Assembly (NCBI GenBank): GCA_964019425.1
Contig: OZ025793.1
Span: forward strand, 682,001-746,000
Reading direction: 5' to 3'
From: Flectonema sp. DT1601
Taxonomy: Eukaryota > Euglenozoa > Diplonemea > Diplonemida > Diplonemidae
Length of the DNA: 64,000 nt
Within the stretch, counting starts at the first letter, position 1, and each line of letters starts with the position of its first letter. The notes under the pieces were generated by a model that worked only from the letters and a program-made list of their open reading frames with translations, had not been told where the DNA came from and did not search any database. The position numbers were made by a program, and so were the translations under genes. This document shows positions 36,836-47,954 of the stretch, in pieces.

Positions 36836-37409
36836 ATAGCTTCGCCTACCCTTTCTGTTAGTTATTCCAACCCATCCTCTTCAAAGAAAGAATACGTCGT
36901 AGATATGTAGTGTAACAGTAAGTGTCATTTCCCTCTAATAAGTGTATTATTGACACCATGTTCTAGTAACCTAAAGTAGAAGAAAAAAAGAAAGGGGGGT
37001 GGTCCCTGCCACGCACGTAGCGATTTAATTGTTTTTTTTTTTCTTTGTTTTTTTTTTTTTTTTTTTTTGTGTGTTTGTATTTGCTGTAGGAAAAAACACC
37101 ACAAAAAAGAAAAGAAAATTAATAACAAAAGAAGGAAAGAAACAGTGAGAGAGAGATAAAAAAATAATAAGAACAAGAAACACACAACTCACCCTCTAGC
37201 TTAATATAACATTTTTAGAGTTAAGTCGCGACCCTAAGCTAACTGTTAGTTTATGTATTAAATTATCGTAAAAACTATTTAAAAGAAAAACAGACAACAA
37301 CAACAATAAATCCAATCCACCTACGTGGTAATATCAGTTTTAGACCTGAGAATCAAATAATATTAACATCTTTCAGGTACCGTGTCAGGAACATGAATCC
37401 ACGTGAAGG
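36836..37409. other. Spacer
   Basis: Contains T-runs at 37031-37068 and an A-rich stretch. A CTTTCAG|G acceptor-like site ends at 37376, before the ATG at 37410. No gene is seen. Confidence 0.6.
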
Positions 37410-40400
37410 ATGAGTTATTTGTGTAAGGACGCACATGAAAAGGGATGGCACCTGTGGTACGACAAAGATGCACTACAGATTCAAAGATGTGTTGGTGCGA
37501 TGATCGTTGTCCCCGGTTACGTTTTATCAATGCTATTGGTGTTATGGAGAAGTGAAAGAAAAGGTGGTCGGATTGGAGCCTCTATATCAATACTGATGCT
37601 TGCAGAAGGTATTACTCCATTTTTATCATTTATAAACGCTGCTAGCCCTGAGACTGGTGAGTGGATCTCACTCGGATTCGCTTCTGCTGCTTGGATCTTA
37701 TTATTCTTACAACGTCGTAGTAGGATGGTAACCTACGCTCTCATCATAATAATGTTATTTAGAATTCCTTCGTTGTGGAGTTCCGTTGTTGCCGTTCATA
37801 AGACGAATGCTGGACTACTTGATGTTATTTATATTCAAGAACCTGGAGTATGTCTTGTTCTATTGTTACTGAGATTCTGTATGAAGAGATCGAAATCAGC
37901 GTACGCCTTATCAGCACAGTACGAAAGCGTCAGCGGTGCTGCCGTCTTTGCTGGTAGTAGTGTTACACCTTTACAGTGGTTGGGATTCACGTGGGTGTCA
38001 CCTCTTATTTCACAAGCCTTTGAGAGAAATCTTGATAGTGAAGATATGATGCCTTATGGAGTTCCTTCTCGTTGTTGTTATTGGGATGATGTGTTTAGAT
38101 TGAAGCGTCCATTTTACTACTTGGTGTGGACTCCACGCTTCGCTGGTGTCCTTTTTATGAAATTTCTAGTTGGTGGTGCTACCGTCATCTTCCCGCTCTT
38201 GATCAGAACGTTTCTTGAGGAGATGCTTACAAAACATATTTTCGCTTTCATTGCAACTGCAGTAGTTCAGACTCTCCTAACAACACACGAGAATTGGTTA
38301 TCACGTAGAACATCTGTCGGATATCAAACACAACTACACAGAAGACTTATTTCAGCAATAATTAAAGCAAACGAAGCAGACAGATCAGCATACAACAGCA
38401 TTGCTTTGTCCTCAGCAGTTAGAAGGCTCACCAATGGTCTCTTCGCAATGGTTTCTTTAGTTGTTGACTCTTTGCTTCTTATAACAATTACTTACTTGTT
38501 ATATTTACAAGTTGATTGGCCTTTTGTTAGTGGTGTGTCTTGTATATTGGTGTTGTTTCCGTTGAATTTCGCTGCGGCGTTGTCAATAAGTAAAGCTGGT
38601 AAAGAGATGAATGAATTCACACAAAAGAGAGTTTCCAGAACACAAGACATTTATGAAAACATTGAAAGCGTAAAGCTACTTTCTTGGTATGACTTTGCAG
38701 CTAGTTGGGTTGACTTACCAAGACAAAAAGAAATGGCGAGACTAGCAACAAGACGACACTATGAAGCAGCTCTCCTAGGCATCTGCACTATAGCACCTGT
38801 CCTAGTGATGTACAGCGTGATACTAACTTGTTATTATCAACATATTGAGATTTCTGTTGCAAAGTCAGTCTCAGCCCTGGTCTTATGTTCAGTCATTGTC
38901 GGATCACTAACAGGAATACCGTCATTAGTTGCTAGAGTCATAGAAGCTAATAATGCCTATAAAGTCTTAAGTATTCTACTTGGACCACAAAGTGTAATAG
39001 ACGACGATGATGAACTTCAATCTGTTGAAGCAATCGATCCAATTATTGATGAAGTCGGATACACGAGAGATGCAATATCAATAACACTTCATGGGAAGTA
39101 TACTTGGAACCCTTCTGAGACTCCTCTTCCAACAGATGGTACTACAGGTGAAACTATTATCAATAAAGATGAAGTCATCGTTAAGCATCCTGTTCTCATA
39201 TCACCAGGTGATTTAGTTGCGGTCATAGGCCATGATGAAACTGCTAAATCTAACTTAATGTGGTGTCTTATGGGTGAGATGAAGTCAGATGTCCTTGAAG
39301 GTAATCAGCATAATGTTCTTAGAGCTTTTTCACCTGCCAACCCGATGGTCTTCGCTGGCACTGTGTATGACAATATCACTCTGGGTAAGGCTTTTAATAA
39401 AGACTTCTGTGATAGTATTATGGCTGCTGCTAGTCTCAATAGATGTTTCCCCCACGGTGGAAGCAGCTACATCACTGACAGTGTCGTCAGTAAACAAGAA
39501 CGTTCTAAAATATCAATTGCCAGAACTCTTTATAGTTCTTCTCACATTGCGCTGTTGGAAGATCCTTTGGAAGTTCTTGATGTGCAAGCCCGTCAGCGAT
39601 TAATAAATTATTTAGTCCACTGTACTGGTCAGTCGTCTCAAAGGTCTGTCGTCATCTCGCTAGCGAACCCTCCACCGACCGACTATCTCAGGAATTGTAC
39701 CAAAATAATAAAAGTTCTTAGAGACCCAGACACAAATATAACAACAGTCAGTACCATTGATCACCCACAGCAGTACGTTCGGATGTTGTTGTCGGAGGTG
39801 GTTGCTGCAGCAACTGCTTTATCGTTGATTGTTGCAGCTAATTCAGCTGATTGCTGTGCATCAGATGATTCACAAAGTGATGATGTTTTAGACTCTTCTG
39901 TCACTCTAACTCAGAAAGATTCATTCCCTGGTGGATTCTTAAGTCCTGAAAGTAGTCGGATATCACAAGGAGGATCTTCAGTAGTCTCTCACACTCCTGT
40001 TGTCAGTTTTTCAAAGTTTGCTGATAGAGTTAACGAAAGAGAGTATTGTCCTCCTAAAAAGAACCTTCCGACTGAATACTTATCATGGGTTAGTAACTCT
40101 ACTGCTATCAGATATTTAATTATTGGATTGTCTCTTGTTTTGGCATTCGCATGCCAAGCTTCACTAGTCCTCTGTGAACTAGTAATTGCAAGATGGAAGG
40201 CAGGGTTTGATTACATGCAAAGGATGCACATGGTAGTGGGTCTTGCTATATTATTATCAATACTTTCTTGTTGGATTGTTGTGTACGCTGGCTTGGCTGC
40301 GGCAAAGAATGGACATGAAAAGGCGTTTAGTCACTTTATCCATCTCAAAGATCGCGTGTTTGTTTTAATAAAAACATCACTGACAGACCAGTTGATGGCT

Positions 40401-42455
40401 AAGTTTCGTATTGATATTCCAGTCATTGATCTGCGACTTCCTGATTCAATATTTTCATTGTTGAGATTGTCGAGCCAATTACTCGCATGTGCTGTTGTTG
40501 TTTGTTTACCAAGTTTTTATATGTTTAGTGTGGGTATTCCGACATTTCTTTGTTATATATTTGCCTTTCAATATATTATACCGTCGATAAGAGAAACTAC
40601 TCGGCTTGATGATAAGGCGGTTTCAAACCTGAGCGATCTACTTGAGCAAACTGTCTCTGCAGGAGCAGTCATGCGACAAGACATTCGATTTTTTGAAACA
40701 AGAGCTTCAGAAGTATTACAACTACATTGTCAAACAGTTTGTACAAAACAAGCTTGTCTGTCGTGGCTGAGATTAATATTATCATGTGCTGCGTTACCAG
40801 TCTTTGGTCTGATCTCCATCCTTGCTGTTATAAATAAAGCTTCTGCTGACAGTCAATCAGACGGTATCACCGGATTAGCGTTACTGTATGCCTTTGAACT
40901 TCCTATTGTTATGTGTGATTTCATAAATTGCTATTGTAGTTGTGAAAAACAACTTCTTGCAGTGCAACAGCTGGCAGAGCTGTCTCGACTTGATGCGGAA
41001 AGCATCCCACCAACTGAAAATCAGAATCGCTATTTGCCTCCGACAGGAGCATTAAACTTCAGAGACGTAAACACTTGTCTTAATAAAGCTAGTAGAGGTT
41101 ATTTAAAATTAAGATTCTGCTCCTTCCCTGGAGCCACCAATGAGATACTTTGCCAACACCCAACAGAGATTCACGAAGCCCACTGGAGTTGCTGTGGTAT
41201 AACAATAAGAAATGGTAATTTGTGTAAGGCAGAGAATGATTCTAGAGTTGGTCATGGAGGGGAATGGAAAAACAAACCAACTCGCAGGACTCCACAAAAA
41301 AGATGTAAACGATGGTGTTCTGTTCCTGGATTCATTGATGGTATTTTATGTGAACATATTGGAATTGAAATTAGATCTCCGCATTGGTCCTGCTGTGGAT
41401 CAATGATACAAACTAGTAAATGCAGTTCCAGATTCAACATGACAGAAAGACAACACTGCGGTGAATGGCGAGACGGTCAACCTCAATTCAGAATGCTAAA
41501 AAGTATTAACACCAGAGTGGTAACCGGCGAACGCATTGCCGTACTCGGGGATGTCCGTTCTGGTAAGACGTCGATCATGCAACTTTTAACTAAAACTGGT
41601 GTACAGGAAATGATATCTGGATCATTCTTGATTGATAAAAGACCTGTTGAAGATTTATCAGAAGAAGTTTTGAGACAGTCAGTTGTTGGACTGAATAGTT
41701 GTCCATTTATATTTGAGGGTGACATTGCTTATAACATCGATCCTTTTAATACGTATCCATCTCTTGTTCTGAGAGCAATAAGTGAAGTTCAATTATATCC
41801 GACATACTCACTGACTACGAGAGCTCTTGACTTGCCTCTTGCTCATCAGTTTTTGGTATCGCTTGCTCGTGTTGTTCTTAGAGCCTTGGCTCACTCTGCG
41901 ACGAATTCCCCGTCGCGACCTGCGCCTATTCGTGTTCTCATAGTAGACAGTCTGTCTGCGTACCAACCATTCTTAGAAAGTTGTGTATTAAAGATTATCG
42001 CAAAAGTATTTCCAAACGCAACACTTCTTGTCGCTGTCTCACAAGTAGATTCTGTAATGTCTATTGCTAGCGAGAATGGATCGTCTTATTTCGATTCAGT
42101 CTTCGTCATGGAAGACGGAAAGCTAACAGATCACTGTGGGATGTCAACTCTTATTCACAAACGAGGAGCTGATGGAAGCATTCGATCATTAATTGATGGG
42201 GCAGTTAGTTGTGATTTATTCCGTCGGGACAGTCTCGGAATTGGAATGGGTGTTCGATTTTCGTCATTTCACACCGACAGTACTTTCTCTGTTTCTGGTG
42301 TGGTTTCAGGAATGGAAGCTCCTCAGCCTCCGTCTTTTAGTCGTCATTTTGATATTCAAGGTAGTCAGTCAATGAGTGACTTACAACACGACTTACGTGT
42401 GAGACAATCACCAAAGTTTTTAAGTCATCACTCAGGAACTGCCAATAGATTTTAG
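37410..42455 (+). CDS. ABCC-type transporter with degenerate ATP sites and two CHORD-like inserts
   Basis: 1,681 residues, single exon. Layout: an N-terminal TMD0-like bundle (about 26-170); TMD1 opened by the ABCC hallmark LQWLGFTWVSPLISQAFERN; NBD1 (about 560-780); TMD2 (about 890-1200); two Cys/His modules (1237-1356); NBD2 (about 1365-1610); Ser-rich tail. NBD1 Walker A reads GHDETAKSN, the signature VSKQERSKISIAR, and Walker B ALLEDPLE. NBD2 Walker A is near normal (GDVRSGKTS), its signature LAHQFLVSLAR is lost, and Walker B is VLIVDSLSAY. Each module has C.xPG, C.H, HWSCCG, C and H.GEW. ATP hydrolysis is probably weak or absent, so a channel, receptor or regulator is possible (inference). 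The full-length open frame argues against a pseudogene. Confidence 0.88.
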   Translation: MSYLCKDAHEKGWHLWYDKDALQIQRCVGAMIVVPGYVLSMLLVLWRSERKGGRIGASISILMLAEGITPFLSFINAASPETGEWISLGFASAAWILLFLQRRSRMVTYALIIIMLFRIPSLWSSVVAVHKTNAGLLDVIYIQEPGVCLVLLLLRFCMKRSKSAYALSAQYESVSGAAVFAGSSVTPLQWLGFTWVSPLISQAFERNLDSEDMMPYGVPSRCCYWDDVFRLKRPFYYLVWTPRFAGVLFMKFLVGGATVIFPLLIRTFLEEMLTKHIFAFIATAVVQTLLTTHENWLSRRTSVGYQTQLHRRLISAIIKANEADRSAYNSIALSSAVRRLTNGLFAMVSLVVDSLLLITITYLLYLQVDWPFVSGVSCILVLFPLNFAAALSISKAGKEMNEFTQKRVSRTQDIYENIESVKLLSWYDFAASWVDLPRQKEMARLATRRHYEAALLGICTIAPVLVMYSVILTCYYQHIEISVAKSVSALVLCSVIVGSLTGIPSLVARVIEANNAYKVLSILLGPQSVIDDDDELQSVEAIDPIIDEVGYTRDAISITLHGKYTWNPSETPLPTDGTTGETIINKDEVIVKHPVLISPGDLVAVIGHDETAKSNLMWCLMGEMKSDVLEGNQHNVLRAFSPANPMVFAGTVYDNITLGKAFNKDFCDSIMAAASLNRCFPHGGSSYITDSVVSKQERSKISIARTLYSSSHIALLEDPLEVLDVQARQRLINYLVHCTGQSSQRSVVISLANPPPTDYLRNCTKIIKVLRDPDTNITTVSTIDHPQQYVRMLLSEVVAAATALSLIVAANSADCCASDDSQSDDVLDSSVTLTQKDSFPGGFLSPESSRISQGGSSVVSHTPVVSFSKFADRVNEREYCPPKKNLPTEYLSWVSNSTAIRYLIIGLSLVLAFACQASLVLCELVIARWKAGFDYMQRMHMVVGLAILLSILSCWIVVYAGLAAAKNGHEKAFSHFIHLKDRVFVLIKTSLTDQLMAKFRIDIPVIDLRLPDSIFSLLRLSSQLLACAVVVCLPSFYMFSVGIPTFLCYIFAFQYIIPSIRETTRLDDKAVSNLSDLLEQTVSAGAVMRQDIRFFETRASEVLQLHCQTVCTKQACLSWLRLILSCAALPVFGLISILAVINKASADSQSDGITGLALLYAFELPIVMCDFINCYCSCEKQLLAVQQLAELSRLDAESIPPTENQNRYLPPTGALNFRDVNTCLNKASRGYLKLRFCSFPGATNEILCQHPTEIHEAHWSCCGITIRNGNLCKAENDSRVGHGGEWKNKPTRRTPQKRCKRWCSVPGFIDGILCEHIGIEIRSPHWSCCGSMIQTSKCSSRFNMTERQHCGEWRDGQPQFRMLKSINTRVVTGERIAVLGDVRSGKTSIMQLLTKTGVQEMISGSFLIDKRPVEDLSEEVLRQSVVGLNSCPFIFEGDIAYNIDPFNTYPSLVLRAISEVQLYPTYSLTTRALDLPLAHQFLVSLARVVLRALAHSATNSPSRPAPIRVLIVDSLSAYQPFLESCVLKIIAKVFPNATLLVAVSQVDSVMSIASENGSSYFDSVFVMEDGKLTDHCGMSTLIHKRGADGSIRSLIDGAVSCDLFRRDSLGIGMGVRFSSFHTDSTFSVSGVVSGMEAPQPPSFSRHFDIQGSQSMSDLQHDLRVRQSPKFLSHHSGTANRF

Positions 42456-45437
42456 CTACCGACGGAATTCATGAGCTGCTTTTTTTCTAACAAGTAGATT
42501 TCTATTTCAGAACATGACAACATTTGTCAATTTTTGTTGTTGTTCCTTTTTTTTTTTTTATTCGTCTATTCAAACTATTAGTAGTATTGCTGTTTACTTT
42601 CCTGATTGATTATCGTCTTTTCTGGTGAGTAGGATACTTTGCTTGTTTGATTCCAACCATAACAGCTGAGGGAGTACTTTCGTACGGTTGTCTTATTGTT
42701 TCCAGGGAAGAGTGTTTGTGACTGTCTTGCCTGTTTGTTTTTTTTTTTTTTTGCACAAAAATTTTAGTGTTTTTTCCCATCTGGATTTTTTTTTTTCTTC
42801 GTTTAATTTTTCAAGCCAATTCTTTGTTATTATTGTACAGCGCTTTTTTTGCGTGCAATAATGTGACAAGAAAGGTATTTCTGTTGGGCCAATTAGAAGA
42901 AGTTAAGGCCTTTCTGTTCAGAGATGGCTGTTCATTTTGTTCGTCAGTGTTATGATATAAGAATCCTCCGACTGTAGTGAACATATATGTACCTTTTAGG
43001 GTTTGTAGAGTGGTTGTTTATGTTGTTTAATTTTATCACAAATCTTATTTTTCTGTGCAATTATGCTCTTTGTGGTAAATTATCAAACCTGAATTCGGTG
43101 TATGCGGTGGTTTGTGTTGTTTTTTTTCTTTTTGTGGGGGACCATAGTCGGAATTCGTCACAAAAAGAAATGCTCCTACTGCTAGTATTCTATGGGTGCT
43201 TTTCGCTTGAGCTACTGCTACCATTGTCCCCTTTACTCTGAAGTTATTATTCTGCCGCCAATTATCATTTCTTTTTTTTTTCTTTTTTTTTTTTTTTTTT
43301 TCCACAGCATGTATCGTTGGCTTAAAAAAAAAAAAACGTTATTTGTAATTATTCCCTCATATTTATTATCTGCGCTTGTTTTTTTTTTTTATCTAAAAAC
43401 GTTTAATCAGATACGGTTTTCGAGTTGTTTCTGTGAATGTTCAGCAAAATGAAAAATTCTATCAGAGGAGGTGGTGTCTTTCTTTCTCTCCGCGTGTCAC
43501 TTGTACCGTGTTTGGCAGATGGTAAATCCTATTGTCGATGGTGTCTATGCATTAAATGTGGTATTTGTATTTTCTTTTATGCTTAAGAGTTAGACTCATA
43601 AAATACTAGATTCTCTCCGGGTGAAAAAAATCCTACTAATTACAACGTTGTTGTTGTTATTGTTGTTGATTCTTTTTTTTTTCTTTTTTTAATGTGAAGG
43701 CCTCCGAGTTAACTTGTCTTTAAAAATATTTAACTTTTTTTCGTAATAACGCTTCTAACAACTGCTGTTACGACAACCCTCCCACACTCTAACTGCAATG
43801 ATGCCTGAGATTTAACACGCAAACGCGGTTGCCTTGAGCTCTTCTCTTTCTACCTCGTTGATATTTAATTCTACTATTAAATTATTTTTTTTAAATAAAA
43901 AAAAAAGAAAGCGTAAAAGCACGTTCCTTCACCATTAGTTAATGGCATGGCCTTATGCGAGAGAAGAGATCCCCTCCCTTCTGAACTCCAGACGACTGTG
44001 TAGAACCCAGGCCGAGAGAAAATCAAATGAATTTTGGTACTAGAAATGCCTTTTTTTATTTTCTTTTTTTTTTTTTAATATTGTTTGCAGCTGTTTGGTG
44101 TGTCTCCACACCGATATTTTTTTTCTTCGTTATTTTTGTTGCGGATCATCTCAAAAACCCCATCTTTACAATAAAAACCTCGTGATTATCTAGGGGGCGA
44201 AAAGAGATGGAAAATTTTCTTATTTTTTTTTTATTCATTGTTTTACTGGTTTATTATATTTTCTTTTTTTTTTTTTTTTATTGACTTGTTTTCTGCTGCT
44301 GCTCATGCGCCAGATTGATTGAAAAAAATAATGTTTTTCCTAACTCAGTTTTTGTTGACCATTCGAAACGAGTTGTAGAAACCAACACAAGCAATCGAGT
44401 GATTGCTCCCCCTGGTTGGTGCATTTATTTTTACTGCCTAGCACTTAACCCTTAAGTTTATGTTGGTAGCATTCTATTCCCTGTAACTGATGTTGGATTG
44501 CTTCTACATGTCAAAGTATCACCCCCACCAGGTTTCATGAAGTAGACTCCTGAGAGATTGCAATGCAAGGGTGTGAGATTTTTTTTTTTCTTCTTTCTCA
44601 TTGTGTAACGCCTGTTATATTTGTCTGATAACTTTCAGTTAAACAGAAATAGTTAGTCGGATCTTCAAACTCTGTTGAAGTCATCCTGTTGGGTTACTCT
44701 CTCAAACTGTTTCGGTCGATTTACAAGTGAGCACTTCTCTTTCTAACCCATCTCACTGTTTGGGCATTTCTTCTTTGTTTTTTCTGCTTCTTTGGACTCA
44801 ATACATTTTCGTTGTGCTGAAGTTATGTTTTGTTATCTATTTGTTTGTTTTTTTTTGGTATTCTTAGCAATGTGCAAGAACACAATCGTACTGACAGATA
44901 CGAGTTCGGGGCTGTTATTGTTACTGGTAAGACTCGTTTAAAGATCAAACGACTTACTGCTGCTCAAATGTCTATTTAGTACATAGCGATAGAGAAATAT
45001 TGCTGCAGCCCCCATGTGATTAAAAGAAAAAAAAAGAAAATTGTGTGACAAAAGGTCACTCAAGGATTCTTTTATTTTGTTTATGTATGAGCCAGAACTG
45101 AATGAAAATCATGAATTGAAGAATAAGTAGGTAAAAAGTAGCTTCATTAACCCCATCAAATAGCAGAAGAAGAAGAAGCACAAACAAAAAGGAATAAACC
45201 AAAAAGAGATATAGGCAAAAAAGAGCCGGGAATGAAGAAAAAAAGGGGGAAAAAAAGACCAGTGGCCCACCGTTCTTCTTTTGTGAACTAACGGCTATGC
45301 AATAGCAATGACAGATACGTGAATTCTTGCAAAAACGGTATTTATTGTGTTGCTATGGCGTTGATTTTTTTGATATAATTTTTTTTCCATCAACTTTTCT
45401 TTTCAAAATCCCTTGTAGGTTGCGGCAAATACAAAAG
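42456..45437. other. 3-kb AT-rich spacer
   Basis: No gene or RNA is recognised. There are many T-tracts (for example 42739-42752, 43269-43300, 44262-44279) and a purine-rich stretch at 45160-45260. A CTTGTAG|G acceptor-like site ends at 45418, 19 nt before the cyclase ATG. It is the longest gene-free stretch of the window. Confidence 0.6.
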
Positions 45438-47954
45438 ATGTCTACACAAAGCGGCTCTTTTAACGTCGGAGATTCTGATGCCAGTGGCAGTCGAGTAGAA
45501 GAAGAAAATGAAGAATCTTATTCAGCCTGCGTGAGATTAGTAAATTATATTGTAAAAGGATGGATGTCTCCGTTGGACTCAGCCGATGACCGCATGAGAA
45601 AGCGGTTGGGTGTTCCGTTATCGATGGTTGTGTGCACCACTCAAATATTATTAGGATTAAAAAATATATTTTTAGGTCCTTTCTTCCTGACACTCAACTT
45701 AGCAAGAACAGTAGTTCTCATGTCACTGTTGCTGTACTCTCGGGTTACGGGAGTCTTTCCGAGACCTTTTGTTGAATTCGCTGTTGGTTTTTATGCGATA
45801 TTTTACTCTTTTGTTGGAGATGTTTGGGACTACGGAACTGAAGACATTTGGTCAACTTCTATCCTGCTCACGGATGTTCTTTTATTATTTAGATGCCGAC
45901 AAGCTGCTCTACGAGCGATGGTTTCCTTCACGGTGGTGTTTTTAATCGTCAAAACTACTGAAGAAGCAATTCGATTCGGACTTTATGATTGGGTTGATTG
46001 GGGTCAGACAACAACACAGAAACCTGAAGCGAAAGGATTGGGTTGGCTTTCAACAACATTAAGCGTCCGGCTTATTGTTTTTTTGGGTGATTTTGCAATG
46101 ACTCAAAGATTCGTTTTGGGATTGAAGGAAGAGCAACAACATGCAACACAAGCAGTTGAGTTAGCCCAGCTAATTGCTGATGCATTGGTTGAATTTGATT
46201 TGAATAAAGCTGAGATGTTAGTACGTAAGAGTAAGGACACGAAGTTGACTTGTGCTTTCAGAGCGTTGTTATCGAATCTTCATGTTTACAGACCGTTCTT
46301 ACCGGATGCTTTATTCACTTCAATTACTGACCCCTACGATGAATCGACACCACTGAGAGAGAGAATGTGCCCACCTGGTGTTGATGAAAAAGATGTTACC
46401 ATTGTCTTTACCGACATCGAGTCTTCGACGCACATTTGGGAAACCTACACATTTGCTATGGAACAATCAATGTTAATCCACAATACAATTATGAGACAGT
46501 GCACTCGCTTATCAAACGGTTATGAAGTGAAGACAATAGGAGATGCCTTCATGGTCAGCTTTTCTTCAGCACAAGAAGCAATTTTCTTTTGCTTTGAAGC
46601 ACAATGCAGACTACTGAATGTATGCTGGCCAGAAGGTCTTGGAAATCATAAATTATGTAAACCGATATCATCTGAAGGTAATTTATATTGGAATGGATTA
46701 CGAGTTCGAATGGGGGTTCATAAAGGGCCAGCTCAGCTTGATGTGAACCCTGTTACTCAACGAGCTGATTACATGGGTCTCACAGTTAATCAAGCATCTC
46801 GTGTTGAGGCTGCTTCAGTTGGAGGTGGTATAGTCATCACCGATGATGTATATTTCTCACTCTCACTTACAGATAATAGTCTTGGAGGACCTCCTCTTCA
46901 CCATGAAATGGGATTAACTTTACTCCGAGGTGTTGGGGAAGTTAATTTACATTTATTGACTCCATTTCTATTAGCGTCACGACATTCTGAATTGATAAAA
47001 CTGATAGAGAAGAAAACTAAGAAACTCGATAACGAAATTTTAGTAAAAAGATGGAGAAGTTCAACAACTACAACAACCAAGGATCGTTTAAGACTAACCC
47101 GAGCAACTGCTGTGACTGCTCGAGTCGACTTTAGTTGTCTTTCAGAACAGTCTTCAGTTGCTGATGGTGCAAATCTACTACTCGGCTGCCTACTTGACAG
47201 TTCTGAACGTTCCGAAGGACTCGTGTCATCCGTCTTTGGGAGCTGTATAACAGTTGTGTGGAATGCTGGTAAGCGTTGCACTATGCACGTAGCCCAGGCA
47301 GCGAATTACGTTTTAAGTTGCAATCGTTTATTAGAAACCAAGAATAAGAGTTATCTAACTCGCAACACCTTTGGAATGTACACCGGAGCAGTATTTCACG
47401 GAGTACTTGGACCCTCACGGCAAAGGTTCGTTACAGTGCTGGGACATGCAATTGATATGACTTACGCACTTAGTGATTGCGCTGTTGAGTTGGGAACTTT
47501 CTGTTTGTTAGCTGGGGAAAGCTCAGCTGCCCAGGATCCAACTTTCGGTTTGCACACTCGACCTGTTGATACATGGATATTTACATCTGGAAAGGAACTT
47601 ATTTACCAACTCAACATGAAGACATTTATCAAAGCCCAAGGTGCTTGGAATCTCTATACTGATGTCATCCCTGATGATTGGGGAAAACTATTTTGGGATG
47701 CCTTTCTTAGTGAAGATGTCGAAACAATGAAATTACTCGCTCCAGATTGTGATGTAGTTTCGTATATTCTTCAGATTTTAAAGAAGGAGAAATCCCTCCC
47801 TCGTCTTAAACGAGAGGGATTAGGTTCTCCTTTTATAACACCTGAGCAGGTTGAAAACTCATCCTTTGCGACATCGTCAGTTGCCAGGACAACTGTGAGG
47901 CTTTGTTCCTTAAGTCCGATGACTACTGTTGAGCTATATAGCGACCTCCTGTGA
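45438..47954 (+). CDS. Membrane class III nucleotidyl (adenylate) cyclase, tandem catalytic folds
   Basis: 838 residues from the ATG after the AG at 45418. About six hydrophobic helices lie between residues 60 and 225. A linker resembling the LLSNL.VYRPFLP motif of trypanosomatid-type cyclases follows. The first cyclase domain (about 320-520) has both metal Asp residues (TIVFTDIESSTHIWE and IGDAFMV). It has Lys before TIGD and Asp in ADYMG as adenine-selecting positions, and the NQASRVEA transition-state Asn and Arg. A second, degenerate cyclase-like fold (about 555-760) keeps GAVFHGVLGPSR..FVTVLG but lacks the metal Asp pair. The product is expected to be cAMP from ATP at a membrane. The catalytic dimer may form within the chain or between two chains. 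Confidence 0.88.
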   Translation: MSTQSGSFNVGDSDASGSRVEEENEESYSACVRLVNYIVKGWMSPLDSADDRMRKRLGVPLSMVVCTTQILLGLKNIFLGPFFLTLNLARTVVLMSLLLYSRVTGVFPRPFVEFAVGFYAIFYSFVGDVWDYGTEDIWSTSILLTDVLLLFRCRQAALRAMVSFTVVFLIVKTTEEAIRFGLYDWVDWGQTTTQKPEAKGLGWLSTTLSVRLIVFLGDFAMTQRFVLGLKEEQQHATQAVELAQLIADALVEFDLNKAEMLVRKSKDTKLTCAFRALLSNLHVYRPFLPDALFTSITDPYDESTPLRERMCPPGVDEKDVTIVFTDIESSTHIWETYTFAMEQSMLIHNTIMRQCTRLSNGYEVKTIGDAFMVSFSSAQEAIFFCFEAQCRLLNVCWPEGLGNHKLCKPISSEGNLYWNGLRVRMGVHKGPAQLDVNPVTQRADYMGLTVNQASRVEAASVGGGIVITDDVYFSLSLTDNSLGGPPLHHEMGLTLLRGVGEVNLHLLTPFLLASRHSELIKLIEKKTKKLDNEILVKRWRSSTTTTTKDRLRLTRATAVTARVDFSCLSEQSSVADGANLLLGCLLDSSERSEGLVSSVFGSCITVVWNAGKRCTMHVAQAANYVLSCNRLLETKNKSYLTRNTFGMYTGAVFHGVLGPSRQRFVTVLGHAIDMTYALSDCAVELGTFCLLAGESSAAQDPTFGLHTRPVDTWIFTSGKELIYQLNMKTFIKAQGAWNLYTDVIPDDWGKLFWDAFLSEDVETMKLLAPDCDVVSYILQILKKEKSLPRLKREGLGSPFITPEQVENSSFATSSVARTTVRLCSLSPMTTVELYSDLL

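Noticed and set aside
37410-42455. ABC transporter as a pseudogene
   Set aside because: The 1,681-codon frame is intact, with membrane domains and inserts well kept despite degenerate ATP motifs.
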